From contig NC_050097.1 in NCBI RefSeq assembly GCF_902167145.1, positions 174,312,923 through 174,376,922 of the forward strand: a stretch of 64,000 bases of DNA. Direction: 5' to 3'. Origin of the DNA: Zea mays (taxonomy: Eukaryota > Streptophyta > Magnoliopsida > Poales > Poaceae). The position numbers and the translations under genes are program-made. Shown one piece after another: positions 36,101-41,373 of the stretch. Position 1 is the first letter of the stretch. Each line of letters starts with the position of its first letter. The notes beneath the pieces are model-generated. The model did no database searches. It was given only the letters and a program-made list of their open reading frames with translations, and had not been told where the DNA came from.

Positions 36101-39100
36101 TGATTTGTAAAGTTGTAACAAGGCACTATGACCTCAGGTGACTGTTTCACAAGACCAAAGTTGTTGCATTTTTTTTTGAAATGGTCAAGAATTGGACCTT
36201 TGTTATGATGTTAATGGTTGCTGTCTTGAGAAATCGACTCAAATATATAATATATAGTTTCTTAAAGCAGATGTCATACTCGTTTCCCAGTCCGTTCAAG
36301 TGGGCCACTCGCTTCTCCAGTACCATAGAAAGATGTCCCAGGAGGAAGCTGCTTGATTAAAAGAAAACAAGTGAGCCTCCACAATTCTGTTTTGGTGACA
36401 TGTTATAGTTCCAAGTAGATAATATTACAGGAAATGTATACATCAAGAATAAAACAAAACACAATTCATAGTTTAGCATTATCAGGGATAATTAAAAAAT
36501 GATGAAGGCAAAAACTGGAACAAAAATCCAACGGTGTCCTGGAGTTCAGGCATCCCCTTTAGCCAAAAAAAAACTGTACCAGCATGCTGCAATGTTTCAA
36601 AAAGTCATCACAGAAATCATGTTTGTAGAATGGTCGAAGTTAAATAAACCACCAAAGAGATCCAGATTCAGTATGTGAATTATTAAAATGAAAACAGTAT
36701 CAACTCCAGTCTAGAAAATGGAAAAGGGTAACAAATGGGCTGAGTGGAGTTGAATTCTTCAAATTGAAATGGTTGCATCGCTGTGGTGAGCATGACAAGA
36801 CAACGGCCTACTTTTTATATGATTAATTGCCCAAAGGACCAAACATGCAAATAGTTCAAGTTAGTTTTTGAGTTTTGACTCGCGACAAAACTCAAAAAGT
36901 GATCATATTCTTTCAGGGATGATGGTAATAAAACATTAATCCCTGTTTATGTGGATCTGCAGCATGTACAGTATCTTATCATGGACTCTACCCCAATGTG
37001 TGCATCTGTTAAGCGTGAAACCTCAGAAGGAAAGGAAGGAGAAAGTCCTGCATCAGATACATGTTGAAATTTATTGGGCTTGGCCCATTTACTTTACAAT
37101 AAGCTGAAGCCTTGTGGGTCACTGGGTCGAATTAGTTTTTATTCTTCTTCTTGATTTTAAATTTTTGTTTTTGCTCTGCATGGCCTTCTTGTAAGGCGCC
37201 TTCTTGTAAGGCTGTTGTTTCTTCTACTCTCTTTTCTATAAAGATGTGCAGCGCTCTTGCGCGTTCGAGAAAAAAAACAGAATAAGCCTCAGAGGTCCAC
37301 TCATGTATGGTGGGAGTGAAAATGATGAGTTTTTAGTCCTATATGGGAAGTGGAAGGATGATGAAGTCAACTTAAATAGCTTTCTCTTGTCATTCCTTAA
37401 AAACATAAAGGGGGAAGCTATAGCCACATGCGCACATGTTTTGTGTTTTTTCAAGTGATTATTCGCATGACTTATGACTTGCGATGTGGCGACTGACGCC
37501 AATCCGTTTCTATTTTTTATCTATTGATACAATAATCTGAGTGTCTTACGCGACAATTTGTAATTGAATTGATCAGAAATAACTAGGTCAGTTTCCTTCT
37601 TTTTGTCCGAGGTTATCCTGAGCTTAATACCCTACATGATAGAAGGTGTTCTCCCTGAAAGGCATGAGAAACAACCAATCTACTATGGGTTAGGGTTTTA
37701 GACAAGGCAGTTCCCAGTGTTGCGCGACCATCAGGCTCCTCCGTCCCTGACACCGACGTAATGGCGGCGGCAGGTAGAGCAGTGTCTTTGAATCCTCGCT
37801 CTGCTAAAGAACATACATGGGTTGGGGCGAATTAGGTTTTTGTGCAATGATCACCTGATTGCTCGCCGAGTTGATCTACACTACGGCATTTACTGACTTA
37901 GACGATATAGCGAACTTATCTTTGACTAGGCCGGCGCGATCGTCGTTGTAAGCAGTGTTCTTAAGGCGCCTAGGCGAGCAAGTGCACCAGCCAACCGCCT
38001 TAGCGCCTAGGCGACGCCTAGGCGGGTATGGCGAGCAAGGCGGCCAGTTTTGCCCGGGCGCCTAGATGACGCCTTAATAACACTGGTTGTAAGTAATGAT
38101 GAGTTCCTCGCTTGTGTTTCTGTTAGATGCATTTAAGATAGATTTCATCTGATATATGGACATGCTTTCATATGCTACGTGTAGTTTAACTATTGTTAAT
38201 GTAGAAGTTGTATTGAGAATTAATTTAATCTTAAAATGTGCAATTATCTAACAATACAGGTTCCTTTGGTTTAGCTTTCTAAGCTACATTCACTATTAAA
38301 AATCTGAAATCTCAACCTAAGGGGTACATGAAATGAATAGATTCTTAAAAATTTATGAACTGCTCTAGTTCAATCCAGAATCTCCTCCACCCTAGATCTT
38401 TTAGATTCCTACCGTCCAATTTTTCCAAAATATTACCCACCTGCAATCGTTTATAGGATTGAATTATTTTCTTTTCTACTCGAAGCCCCCCCCCCACCCG
38501 ACGGCACCTCACAGTGATGGCTAGGGTTGCCACCACCCTACGTCCAACTCCGGTAGTCGACAACACGGCTTAGCCATCCCTAAACCATCGCACCTCTTCC
38601 TCATCGACTCTTTAGTGCTGCTTATCGCCCAACATCCATGTTGTCCATCCCCATCTAATGTTGCCCCCCTTCAACATCTTCCCTACCCTCATATCAATGT
38701 TCGGTGATGACAAGGCTCTGTCCCCATAGAAGACAAAGACACAACAGCTATCACTTTAGTTGTTATTCCTGTCGTGCGTGCTGCTCGAGTAGGGCGCCAT
38801 GCACGCGCTCGAGTGGGCATGACTATAGCCACAACGCTTGTGTCTAGCGCCACGGGCAAAGGCCCCGCGGCTCGGTGTACCGCCTTCTCGTCGGCAATGG
38901 CTCACTATCGAATTGGCTTGTTCGAGACGCCAGAGTGGCGTCCCTCCTGCTAGGTTGCCTCGCTATTATGATCTTACAGTTATTACAACCAAAAACTTTT
39001 AGCTTTCCTGTAGTCATGAGCTCCTCAGAGCTCACCGCTAGAATTAGATTTTTACCCACCATACCATGTATTGAGGATCATCCCAACAATGTTACGTCAT

Positions 39101-39559
39101 CAAACAACGCCAAACAGATACTGGGACCAATAGATCAACATTTCGCGCGCTCTCCCCGTCAGCCAACAGGGAACCATCCAAACGACCAACACGGCAACAC
39201 CCAGCAACACGACGATACGGCAGATGAGACAAGCGATCTAATCTTAAGAAATAAGAACAAAAAAACGAGACGAGCACTAAACACTCGTCATCCCCACCAC
39301 CCAGTGTCCCAAACCCACGGCGCGCGTCGGCGTGGCGTACCTTTATCACGACCTTCTGGGATCCCCCCGCCGCGACCTCGCATACCGGGACAACGGCGGG
39401 CATGTCGGCCCCGTCATGCGGCGCCTCCCGCCGCCGCGGGTCCGCGAACGAGAGGCTGGGCCCCGCGGCGGCGCGCGCCGCCTCCGACGCGTCGAACCGG
39501 AACACGCCATCCTCAAGCACCCTCACCCACACCATGTCCGCCGCCGTCGCCGCGGCCAT
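8993..39559 (-). CDS. HGL1: GH31 alpha-glucosidase, heteroglycan glucosidase 1-like (22 exons)
   Basis: The joined protein of about 983 residues is a glycoside hydrolase family 31 retaining alpha-glucosidase that hydrolyses terminal alpha-linked glucose. It matches the plant HGL1-type enzyme in length and motif order. Exons on the minus strand, first to last: 39341-39559, 36280-36348, 35408-35545, 35195-35312, 34625-34707, 28978-29073, 20806-20974, 20582-20724, 20413-20499, 20122-20307, 19391-19558, 13525-13645, 13223-13292, 12875-12962, 12676-12796, 11201-11394, 11017-11125, 10707-10862, 10050-10152, 9787-9960, 9261-9406, 8993-9186. All introns are GT-AG and phases agree. The predicted nucleophile is Asp337 in WNDMNEP and the acid/base is Asp418 in WTGDN. 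The ATG at 39559 has A at -3 and G at +4. An in-frame ATG at 39853 could add 98 residues. No targeting signal is evident from the chosen start. Substrate and location are inferred from the family. Confidence 0.92.
9261..9406 (-). CDS. HGL1: HGL1-like exon 21
   Basis: Residues 871-919 plus one base (LVCLRVHPTFTLLHPTEV ... FEGDLKPN). Acceptor TGAAG|G, donor ACG|GTAAAG. Confidence 0.92.
9787..9960 (-). CDS. HGL1: HGL1-like exon 20
   Basis: Residues 813-870 plus two bases (RHLEQSGEEESICMEGD ... ARSVGAGSGGFS). Acceptor TGTAG|G, donor AG|GTGAGG. Confidence 0.92.
10050..10152 (-). CDS. HGL1: HGL1-like exon 19
   Basis: Asp779 (split) to Ile812 plus two bases (SQWLHSRIEINGYEEYSG ... CTEEYKVI). Acceptor TGCAG|AT, donor AG|GTAACT. 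Confidence 0.92.
10199..10337 (+). mobile_element. Stowaway-like MITE in intron 18
   Basis: The element is 139 bp and flanked by TA. Its ends CTCAATCTGTTCCAAATT and AAATTGGAATAGAGGTG are imperfect inverted repeats of the Stowaway (Tc1/mariner) type. An internal inverted copy of CTATGTACATAGC/GCTATGTATC gives strong hairpin potential. Confidence 0.75.
10707..10862 (-). CDS. HGL1: HGL1-like exon 18
   Basis: Residues 727-778 plus one base, including KSGDWFLKIVPWIGGRIIS. Acceptor TACAG|AG, donor TCTG|GTATGC. A Stowaway-like MITE lies in the intron that follows. Confidence 0.92.
11017..11125 (-). CDS. HGL1: HGL1-like exon 17
   Basis: Residues 691-726 plus one base (ISTDGVDGEVIHLTMPSES ... EHKKRM). 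Acceptor TCCAG|ATA, donor ATGG|GTATTT. Confidence 0.9.
11201..11394 (-). CDS. HGL1: HGL1-like exon 16
   Basis: Residues 626-690, including GVLFEDAGDGYAFTQGDY and the C-terminal LLGGGAM. Acceptor TACAG|GT, donor ATG|GTATGC. Confidence 0.92.
11800..12433 (+). mobile_element. LINE-like retroposon ending in A-rich tail, intron 15
   Basis: The segment ends ATAATGATGGGCAAGTCCC, then TTCGAG and an A-rich tail at 12424-12433, similar to other LINE 3' ends here. No RT or endonuclease domain is read, so only a 3'-end class call is possible. Left boundary is approximate. Flanking sequence (about 11590-11620 and 12510-12535) shows weak inverted similarity, TTTGGTTAAG versus CTAACCAGAC, possibly an older DNA element that received it. 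Confidence 0.4.
12676..12796 (-). CDS. HGL1: HGL1-like exon 15
   Basis: Residues 586-625 plus one base (DLPVLYLQGGAILPVGLP ... LIIALNEN), the beta-sandwich region following the barrel. Acceptor TGTAG|GAT, donor AATG|GTATAT. Confidence 0.92.
12875..12962 (-). CDS. HGL1: HGL1-like exon 14
   Basis: Residues 556-585 (TLPNKGAHEYAHKLPKGIW, then SFDFADSHP). Acceptor GGCAG|C, donor CCT|GTAAGT. Confidence 0.92.
13223..13292 (-). CDS. HGL1: HGL1-like exon 13
   Basis: Asp533 (split codon) to Ala555 plus two bases of Ser556 (TQDPELRKVETSFLLGPLLVCA). Acceptor TTTAG|AT, donor AAG|GTAATA. Confidence 0.9.
13525..13645 (-). CDS. HGL1: HGL1-like exon 12
   Basis: Residues 493-532 plus one base. It reads CEEVCRLALLRRYRLLPHIY and then GIPVATPVFFA. 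Acceptor TTCAG|TGT, donor GCTG|GTAATT. The reading resumes correctly after the transposon nest in intron 11. Confidence 0.92.
13710..14020 (+). mobile_element. 5'-truncated LINE fragment in intron 11
   Basis: A retroposon of about 310 bp ends in a TTAATGAAATAATATG...CTCCTGCATATTGAA block resembling the LINE 3' end family of this window. It is flanked by AATACTAAAT at 13700-13709 and 14021-14030, and similarity continues beyond (AGTCAT / GTCAT). Confidence 0.6.
14211..14397 (-). mobile_element. tRNA-derived SINE (Au-like), copy 1
   Basis: On the minus strand the element begins near GGCCTGGTGCTATGGTGAGAG (an A-box-like block) and has GGTTTGAAGC (a degenerate B box). It continues with a conserved body, CTCTCTGCATTTGCCGGGG. 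A second, internally shortened copy lies at 34425-34560 in the same orientation. Confidence 0.7.
14670..16350 (+). pseudogene. Copia element B: 5' LTR, primer-binding site and gag remnant
   Basis: The LTR at 14670-14808 starts TGTTAGAATT and ends CATTCAACA, immediately followed by TGGTACCAGAGC, an initiator-Met tRNA-type primer site. A very GC-rich, proline-rich leader follows (14820-15700). A gag remnant follows: HVPTILELKHPNFHNW near 15840, the MEGN/LANKEPR region near 16050, and LNILCVSTRASL near 16240. Frames are broken repeatedly. The copy ends abruptly at LINE sequence near 16350 and no 3' LTR was found. Confidence 0.65.
16351..17820 (+). pseudogene. LINE reverse-transcriptase remnant
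   Basis: This is non-LTR RT coding sequence. GLRQGDPLSPMLF occurs near 16390 and ISLYVDDVVIYLHP (active-site block) near 16530. The thumb/connection follows, ANFPCKYLGVPLSSKKLG near 16720 and GGLGISNLQKMSWALRLR near 17045. It continues after a solo LTR with RSVHDALTSRNWVNDI near 17670. Several stops are present. No endonuclease or 3' tail is attached, so this is an internal LINE fragment. Confidence 0.8.
17300..17656 (+). mobile_element. Solo LTR interrupting the LINE
   Basis: A 357-bp segment begins TGTAATG and ends TTGACA. It splits the LINE reading frame and carries a TATA box (CTATATAAGG) near 17470. Flanking 5-mers are TTTCT and CTTCT, a one-mismatch target duplication. No internal region is present. 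Confidence 0.6.
17919..18050 (-). mobile_element. 5'-truncated LINE 3' fragment with 11-bp target duplication
   Basis: A T-run followed by AGAAAGCGCAGGAGAACTGC is the reverse complement of the local LINE 3' consensus. The direct repeat CATACTGATAT flanks it at 17908-17918 and 18051-18061. It interrupts the copia RNase H frame, so it is younger than element A. Confidence 0.8.
18651..18960 (+). mobile_element. tRNA-derived SINE with 16-bp target duplication
   Basis: The 310-bp SINE starts with a tRNA-like head: TAGCCTAGTGGTTAAGG as A box and GGTTCGATTCC as B box. It ends in a T-run after CCCCGGCCGAG. The perfect direct repeat AGAAATAAGGCTAAGC flanks it at 18635-18650 and 18961-18976. The head mimics a tRNA but lacks a proper acceptor stem. 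Confidence 0.9.
19391..19558 (-). CDS. HGL1: HGL1-like exon 11
   Basis: Residues 437-492, including GLSGQPLSGPDIGGFAGN and FGRWMGVGALFPFSRGH, both conserved in the GH31 barrel. Donor GAG|GTACTA precedes the 5.7-kb intron 11. Confidence 0.94.
20122..20307 (-). CDS. HGL1: HGL1-like exon 10 (acid/base residue)
   Basis: Residues 375-436, including YGMLMARSTYKGM, RPFVLTRAGFIGSQR and ATWTGDNLSNWEHL. Asp418 in WTGDN is the predicted general acid/base. Acceptor TTCAG|GTC, donor TTG|GTAATT. Confidence 0.94.
20413..20499 (-). CDS. HGL1: HGL1-like exon 9
   Basis: Residues 346-374 (TTTKTMPESNIHRGD ... GGVQNHSYYHN). Phase 0 at both ends; donor AAT|GTATGT. Confidence 0.93.
20582..20724 (-). CDS. HGL1: HGL1-like exon 8 (catalytic nucleophile)
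   Basis: Residues 298-345, including EVWPGDCVFPDYT and GIWNDMNEPAVF. Asp337 in WNDMNEP is the GH31 catalytic nucleophile by family knowledge. Donor AAA|GTACGT. Confidence 0.94.
20806..20974 (-). CDS. HGL1: HGL1-like exon 7
   Basis: Residues 242-297 plus the first base of Gly298, including FPDPISMVDDLHSIG and IWMLDPGIKKEEGY. Acceptor TACAG|ATC restores the frame across the transposon-filled intron 6. Confidence 0.93.
21070..21196 (-). pseudogene. Copia integrase remnant (element C, downstream part)
   Basis: The minus strand reads LSHDVQLRMSFPHTFLQNGRAERMIHT, equivalent to the integrase segment normally downstream of the block that breaks off at 25926. It abuts the 3' LTR end at 21069, so RT and RNase H have been deleted. 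Confidence 0.7.
21197..25925. mobile_element. Unclassified ~4.7-kb insertion within Copia element C
   Basis: This stretch separates two parts of one integrase gene, so it is an insertion. The left end reads TGTCACACCCG. The middle (22700-24430) is extremely AT-rich. A GC-rich block (24440-25430) contains a minus-strand TATA box (CCTATAAATGG, near 24940) followed by a long C-rich leader. A TG...CA-ended long LTR, or LARD-type element, in minus orientation would explain it. The right boundary and target duplication could not be defined, and no coding domain was found. Confidence 0.45.
25926..26700 (-). pseudogene. Copia protease/pre-integrase/integrase remnant (element C, upstream part)
   Basis: The minus strand reads YLNNILVIPNIIQN, then a pre-integrase block with the conserved STWHCRLGHPSHDVLS and LCHACQLGRHTRLPF, whose His/Cys pattern is the integrase zinc site. 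The start of the integrase core follows (SISGYRYYLVALGDFSHYLWAFPL). Multiple frameshifts are present. The reading breaks off just after a CDN-like block near 25926, where the nested insertion begins. Confidence 0.75.
26834..27049 (-). pseudogene. SmB/B'-like Sm-domain segment inside Copia element C
   Basis: About 72 residues read as an Sm fold. The Sm1-like part is VSLHDGQLLRGTFVAFDQ followed by MNPVLRDC. A linker follows, then the Sm2-like part FVFRNANIVSMTIEALSSPP. Order and spacing fit the spliceosomal SmB/B'/N subunit, including the residues after Sm2 that lead to a Gly/Pro-rich tail. It sits in a 245-codon open frame (26708-27445) between the leader and the protease/pre-integrase region, where gag would be expected. 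No intron interrupts it. Capture of a host cDNA fragment by the element is inferred. Expression or function is unknown. Confidence 0.6.
27960..28202 (-). repeat. 5' LTR of Copia element C
   Basis: A 243-bp LTR starting TGTTAGTGCG. Its end matches the surviving 3' LTR end at 21054-21069 with one difference (AATA for AACA). It is directly followed by the primer-binding site at 27950-27959. Confidence 0.75.
28271..28869 (+). mobile_element. Tourist-like MITE in intron 6
   Basis: A 599-bp element with inverted ends GAGCAACTCCAGTAGTT and AACTATTGGAGCTGCTC, flanked by TAA at 28268-28270 and 28870-28872. Subterminal copies of TTTAGGTAGT also occur in inverted orientation. The 3-bp TAA duplication fits PIF/Harbinger-type MITEs. 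Confidence 0.75.
28978..29073 (-). CDS. HGL1: HGL1-like exon 6
   Basis: Residues 210-241 (32 codons), including VVWMDIDYMDGFRCFTF. Asp227 and Asp229 belong to the family's conserved WxDxDY substrate-pocket motif. Donor AGT|GTAAGT is followed by the longest intron (8.0 kb). Confidence 0.93.
29284..29935 (-). pseudogene. LINE 3' end with RT zinc-binding domain
   Basis: The minus-strand frame at 29438-29908 encodes a zf-RVT domain (KCPLCEQEAETLDHLV, CTFSREFLYRLLRKFGL). It is followed by the 3' UTR and the signature CTCCTGTGTGTTCGAG plus an A-run at 29276-29290. It lies in intron 5 in the gene's orientation. It may be the 3' part of the LINE at 30850-34330 with the RT core missing. Confidence 0.8.
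29936..30849. other. Intron 5 sequence without gene; possible MITE trace
   Basis: No coding domain is seen and the stretch is mainly AT-rich. At about 30575-30640, GGCGAGTCGCC and CCTAGGCGACCGCCTAGGC form inverted-repeat-rich sequence resembling the hAT-type element at 37953-38085, but clear termini were not found. Confidence 0.4.
30850..34330 (-). pseudogene. LINE ORF1, endonuclease and start of ORF2 (decayed)
   Basis: Read on the minus strand. A GC-rich 5' region starts near 34330. ORF1 has a CCHC-type knuckle (FNCFSLDHQVVEC, then CFLCDC, near 33885-33830). The ORF1 C-terminus carries RRSKRVAKFPPEL and AALVALFGW (near 31640-31850). An endonuclease fragment reads SIVCLQETKL (near 31460), and a pre-RT segment reads KKKNYISKLEEEG (near 31020). 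Frames are broken in many places and the sequence stops before the RT core. It sits in intron 5 in the gene's orientation. Confidence 0.75.
33063..33360. repeat. 149-bp tandem duplication in LINE ORF1
   Basis: The segment beginning ACTTGACATGCAT at 33063 recurs at 33212 with a few substitutions, for two head-to-tail units. It lies within decayed LINE ORF1. Confidence 0.85.
34425..34560 (-). mobile_element. tRNA-derived SINE (Au-like), copy 2
   Basis: The minus strand reads ACCTGGTGCATTGGTGAGAG, GGTTTGAAGTA (B-box-like) and CTCTCCGCATTTGCGGGG, matching copy 1 at 14211-14397 but lacking part of its tail. It lies at the 5' edge of intron 5 near exon 5. Confidence 0.65.
34625..34707 (-). CDS. 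HGL1: HGL1-like exon 5
   Basis: Residues 182-209, including MPPKWSLGYHQCRWSY, a well-conserved GH31 motif at the start of the catalytic barrel. The donor AAG|GTATTT opens a 5.55-kb intron filled with LINE sequence. Confidence 0.93.
35195..35312 (-). CDS. HGL1: HGL1-like exon 4
   Basis: Residues 143-181 plus the first base of Gly182 (IDLRQESTIK to SLSHAI). The acceptor is GACAG|ATT and the donor ATTG|GTATTT. The 95-bp intron upstream is one of the unexpanded ones. Confidence 0.92.
35408..35545 (-). CDS. HGL1: HGL1-like exon 3
   Basis: Residues 97-142 (46 codons), beginning VFTWNTDAWG and ending LADTTRRCE. Acceptor ATCAG|GTT, donor GAG|GTATGC, phase 0 at both ends. Confidence 0.92.
35632..35905 (+). 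mobile_element. 5'-truncated LINE 3' fragment in intron 2
   Basis: The fragment ends TAATATAATGAAGCACAG, CTCCTGCGTTTTCGAG and an A-run. AACTACA repeats flank it at 35625-35631 and 35906-35912. It is antisense to the host gene. Confidence 0.7.
36280..36348 (-). CDS. HGL1: HGL1-like exon 2 (micro-exon)
   Basis: Residues 74-96, encoding LPPGTSFYGTGEASG and LERTGKR, a conserved N-terminal GH31 block. The acceptor is a tandem AAGCAG (NAGNAG). Use of the first AG would extend the exon to 36351 and add one Gln. The donor is CGA|GTATGA. Confidence 0.88.
37130..37277 (+). mobile_element. LINE 3' fragment in intron 1
   Basis: The fragment ends TATAAAGATGTGCAGCG, CTCTTGCGCGTTCGAG and an A-run, the same 3' signature as the other LINE tails here. 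The left boundary is uncertain. Confidence 0.55.
37953..38085 (+). mobile_element. hAT-type MITE in intron 1 with 8-bp target duplication
   Basis: A 133-bp element with terminal inverted repeats CAGTGTTCTTAAGGCG and CGCCTTAATAACACTG (one mismatch), flanked by the perfect 8-bp repeat GTTGTAAG at 37945-37952 and 38086-38093. The interior is rich in CGCCTAGGCG palindromes and has no coding capacity. TIR and TSD lengths fit non-autonomous hAT elements. Confidence 0.88.
39341..39559 (-). CDS. HGL1: HGL1-like exon 1 (start codon)
   Basis: Residues 1-73, 73 full codons, phase 0 at the end, donor AAG|GTACGC. It begins MAAATAADMVWVRV and lies in a CpG-rich block. The frame stays open upstream to another ATG at 39853. 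It is followed by a 3.0-kb intron. Confidence 0.88.
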
Positions 39560-39912
39560 CCTCCCCTCCGCCGCCCCCGCGGCAGCAGCAGGGGCAGTCC
39601 CACCGCAGCACCTGCAGTTGGAGGCATCAAGCAAGCAATGAGTGAGGCAGTGAGCCCGACCGTTCGGCCCATCGTCTCGGGTCTCCAGTGGATCGGGGGC
39701 GGAGGAACACCTGAGAGTACGTCGGCGTGACCCGCCGCCGCCTCGTGACTCTTGGGCACGGTGGAAGCTGAAGCGGAAGTGCGAGAAGTGGGGGACGAGG
39801 CGGAGTGATGCGGTGCTGCGGGTGATGGGCGGGGGCCGTGGCGACCATCCCATCTCCTCTTGTACAAAGGACAGCGCGGCCGGCCGTGCGGGCGTGGATT
39901 CGGGATTGTTTA
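39560..39912 (-). promoter_or_regulatory. 5' untranslated/promoter region of the HGL1-like gene
   Basis: GC- and CpG-rich sequence upstream of the chosen ATG, bounded by a MITE on its distal side. The exon 1 frame remains open through it to an ATG at 39853. I do not see a clear TATA box. The assignment rests on position. Confidence 0.45.
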
Positions 39913-40032
39913 GGGCTGATTTGGTGACCGGGGATCCCGAGGGGAAGAAATCCTCTTGCTATTCAAAATTGAATTGCGAGGGAATTACTTCCCCATGGAT
40001 CCCCTAGGGATCCCTAATCACCAAATTAGCTC
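39913..40032 (+). mobile_element. Tourist-like MITE upstream of the HGL1-like gene
   Basis: A 120-bp, largely self-complementary element. Its ends GGGCTGATTTGGTGA and TCACCAAATTAGCTC pair as inverted repeats, with inner GGGATCCC copies on both sides. TTA flanks it at 39910-39912 and 40033-40035. It starts 354 bp upstream of the ATG. Confidence 0.8.
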
Positions 40033-40058
40033 TTAATGCGAAGGGCCATGGTTGATTA

Positions 40059-41131
40059 GGGGGTATTTGGTTCTACACCGATTTGGCTGGAATTTGGCTC
40101 TCGCTTTTATCTGGAAAAAAAAAGCTACAGCTCAAGCTCTATCAAACATTTTTTTAAACGGTTTACCGTAAAAAGCATATAAAAGGTAGAGTCATTTTTA
40201 CTATAAGTTGACACCCTTTTGGAGCGCCAATTACTCAATACGAACCAGCGGCGGTGCTTTCTGTACAGGCGCGGACGGTCCGCAGCCAGGGCCGGACGGT
40301 TCGCAACCTAACGCGAGGCTAGGGTTCCTGCCTGACGGTCGGACGGTCCGCACCCTATGGCCGGACGGTCCGCGCGTGCGCAGGGGCGGCAGAAGATCGC
40401 CGGCGGCGCCTGGATCTCGCTCCCGGGAGGGACCCCGTCGGAGAGGAGAGATCCTAGGAGTTGTCTAGGCTCGGGCAGGCCGACCTAGACTTCTCTAATC
40501 AGTATAGAGTCGAAGAGAAGCGGAGAATTTGGGGATTGAGAGGCTAAACTAGAACTAGACTAGAAGTACTCCTAATTGTACAGGAAATAAATGTGAAATA
40601 GAAGTATTATTGATTCGATTGATGATTACAAATCGGTCGTATACCTCTCTATTTATAGAGGAGGGGGCTGGACCCTTTACAAACTAATTTCCGAGCGAAT
40701 TCCGTGAATCTAGCTAACAACCGTAGCACAAAACTCGGAACCCTAATCTGTTCTGCGCTTGCGCGGACCGTCCGGCCCACAGGCGCGGACCGTCCGCCCT
40801 CTCAATTTGGTGCTCAACACTATAGAGAAAAGTTACAGATAGTAGTTTCACTGGTTCAGCCTCTGGCATTGACACTTTAATACAGAGAAATGGCTTTGGC
40901 TTTAAAATAAGTTGTTTCTAGAGTTAGAGCTGTTTTTATACAAGCAAAACTGTGCCAACGAACTCTTATTGTCACATCAAATGTTTTAATATCAATTATG
41001 AGCATTAAATATAGTTTTAATTAAGTTTAATAAATTTATCTCGTATTTTAGTCTTTATATGTGCCCATAATTACCATTCAAACATTTGATGTGTAGAGAC
41101 TAAACTTTAGTTTTGTGGAACCAAGCACCCC
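40059..41131 (+). mobile_element. PIF/Tourist-like element carrying a nested LTR
   Basis: Inverted ends GGGGGTATTTGGTTC and GAACCAAGCACCCC, flanked by TTA at 40056-40058 and 41132-41134. About 400 bp belong to this element. The rest (40209-40874) is an inserted LTR. No transposase is read. Confidence 0.65.
40209..40874 (-). mobile_element. Solo LTR or LTR fragment with GGACCGTCCG motifs
   Basis: On the minus strand the LTR begins TGTCAATGCC and ends GGCGCTCCAAAAGGGTGTCA. It has a TATA box (TCTATAAATAGAG, near 40655) and paired GCGGACGGTCCGC-type near-palindromes near both ends (about 40270-40380 and 40760-40800). Flanking 5-mers do not match, so it may be a remnant. The class (Gypsy is likely from its general look) is uncertain. 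Confidence 0.55.
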
Positions 41132-41373
41132 TTAGTTTGGTCATGTTTCAGAACACAATTATGGACTGTCGCGAAACAACTATAATATATTTTACATCAG
41201 TCTAATTCAACAACTATTTAGAGACATAGTATTTTGATTACATGGTTTTGATCAATCCATGGTTTTCCGGTGCGCCAGCAAAAAATTGTCCAAACTAAAG
41301 TTTTTAGACCCAAAAATATTATGACATTCCTAGGTTTAAGATACAAAATTTCTAGATGTGCTCCCAAGCACAT

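Noticed and set aside
37680..37830. Possible short upstream exon (ATGGCGGCGGCAGGTAG)
   Set aside because: It lies on the plus strand inside intron 1, has no continuation and no domain, and the splice-like GGTAG gives no coherent partner.
38875..39645. 256-codon plus-strand frame
   Set aside because: It is the antisense shadow of the GC-rich HGL1-like exon 1 and its intron, with low-complexity Pro/Arg content and no domain.
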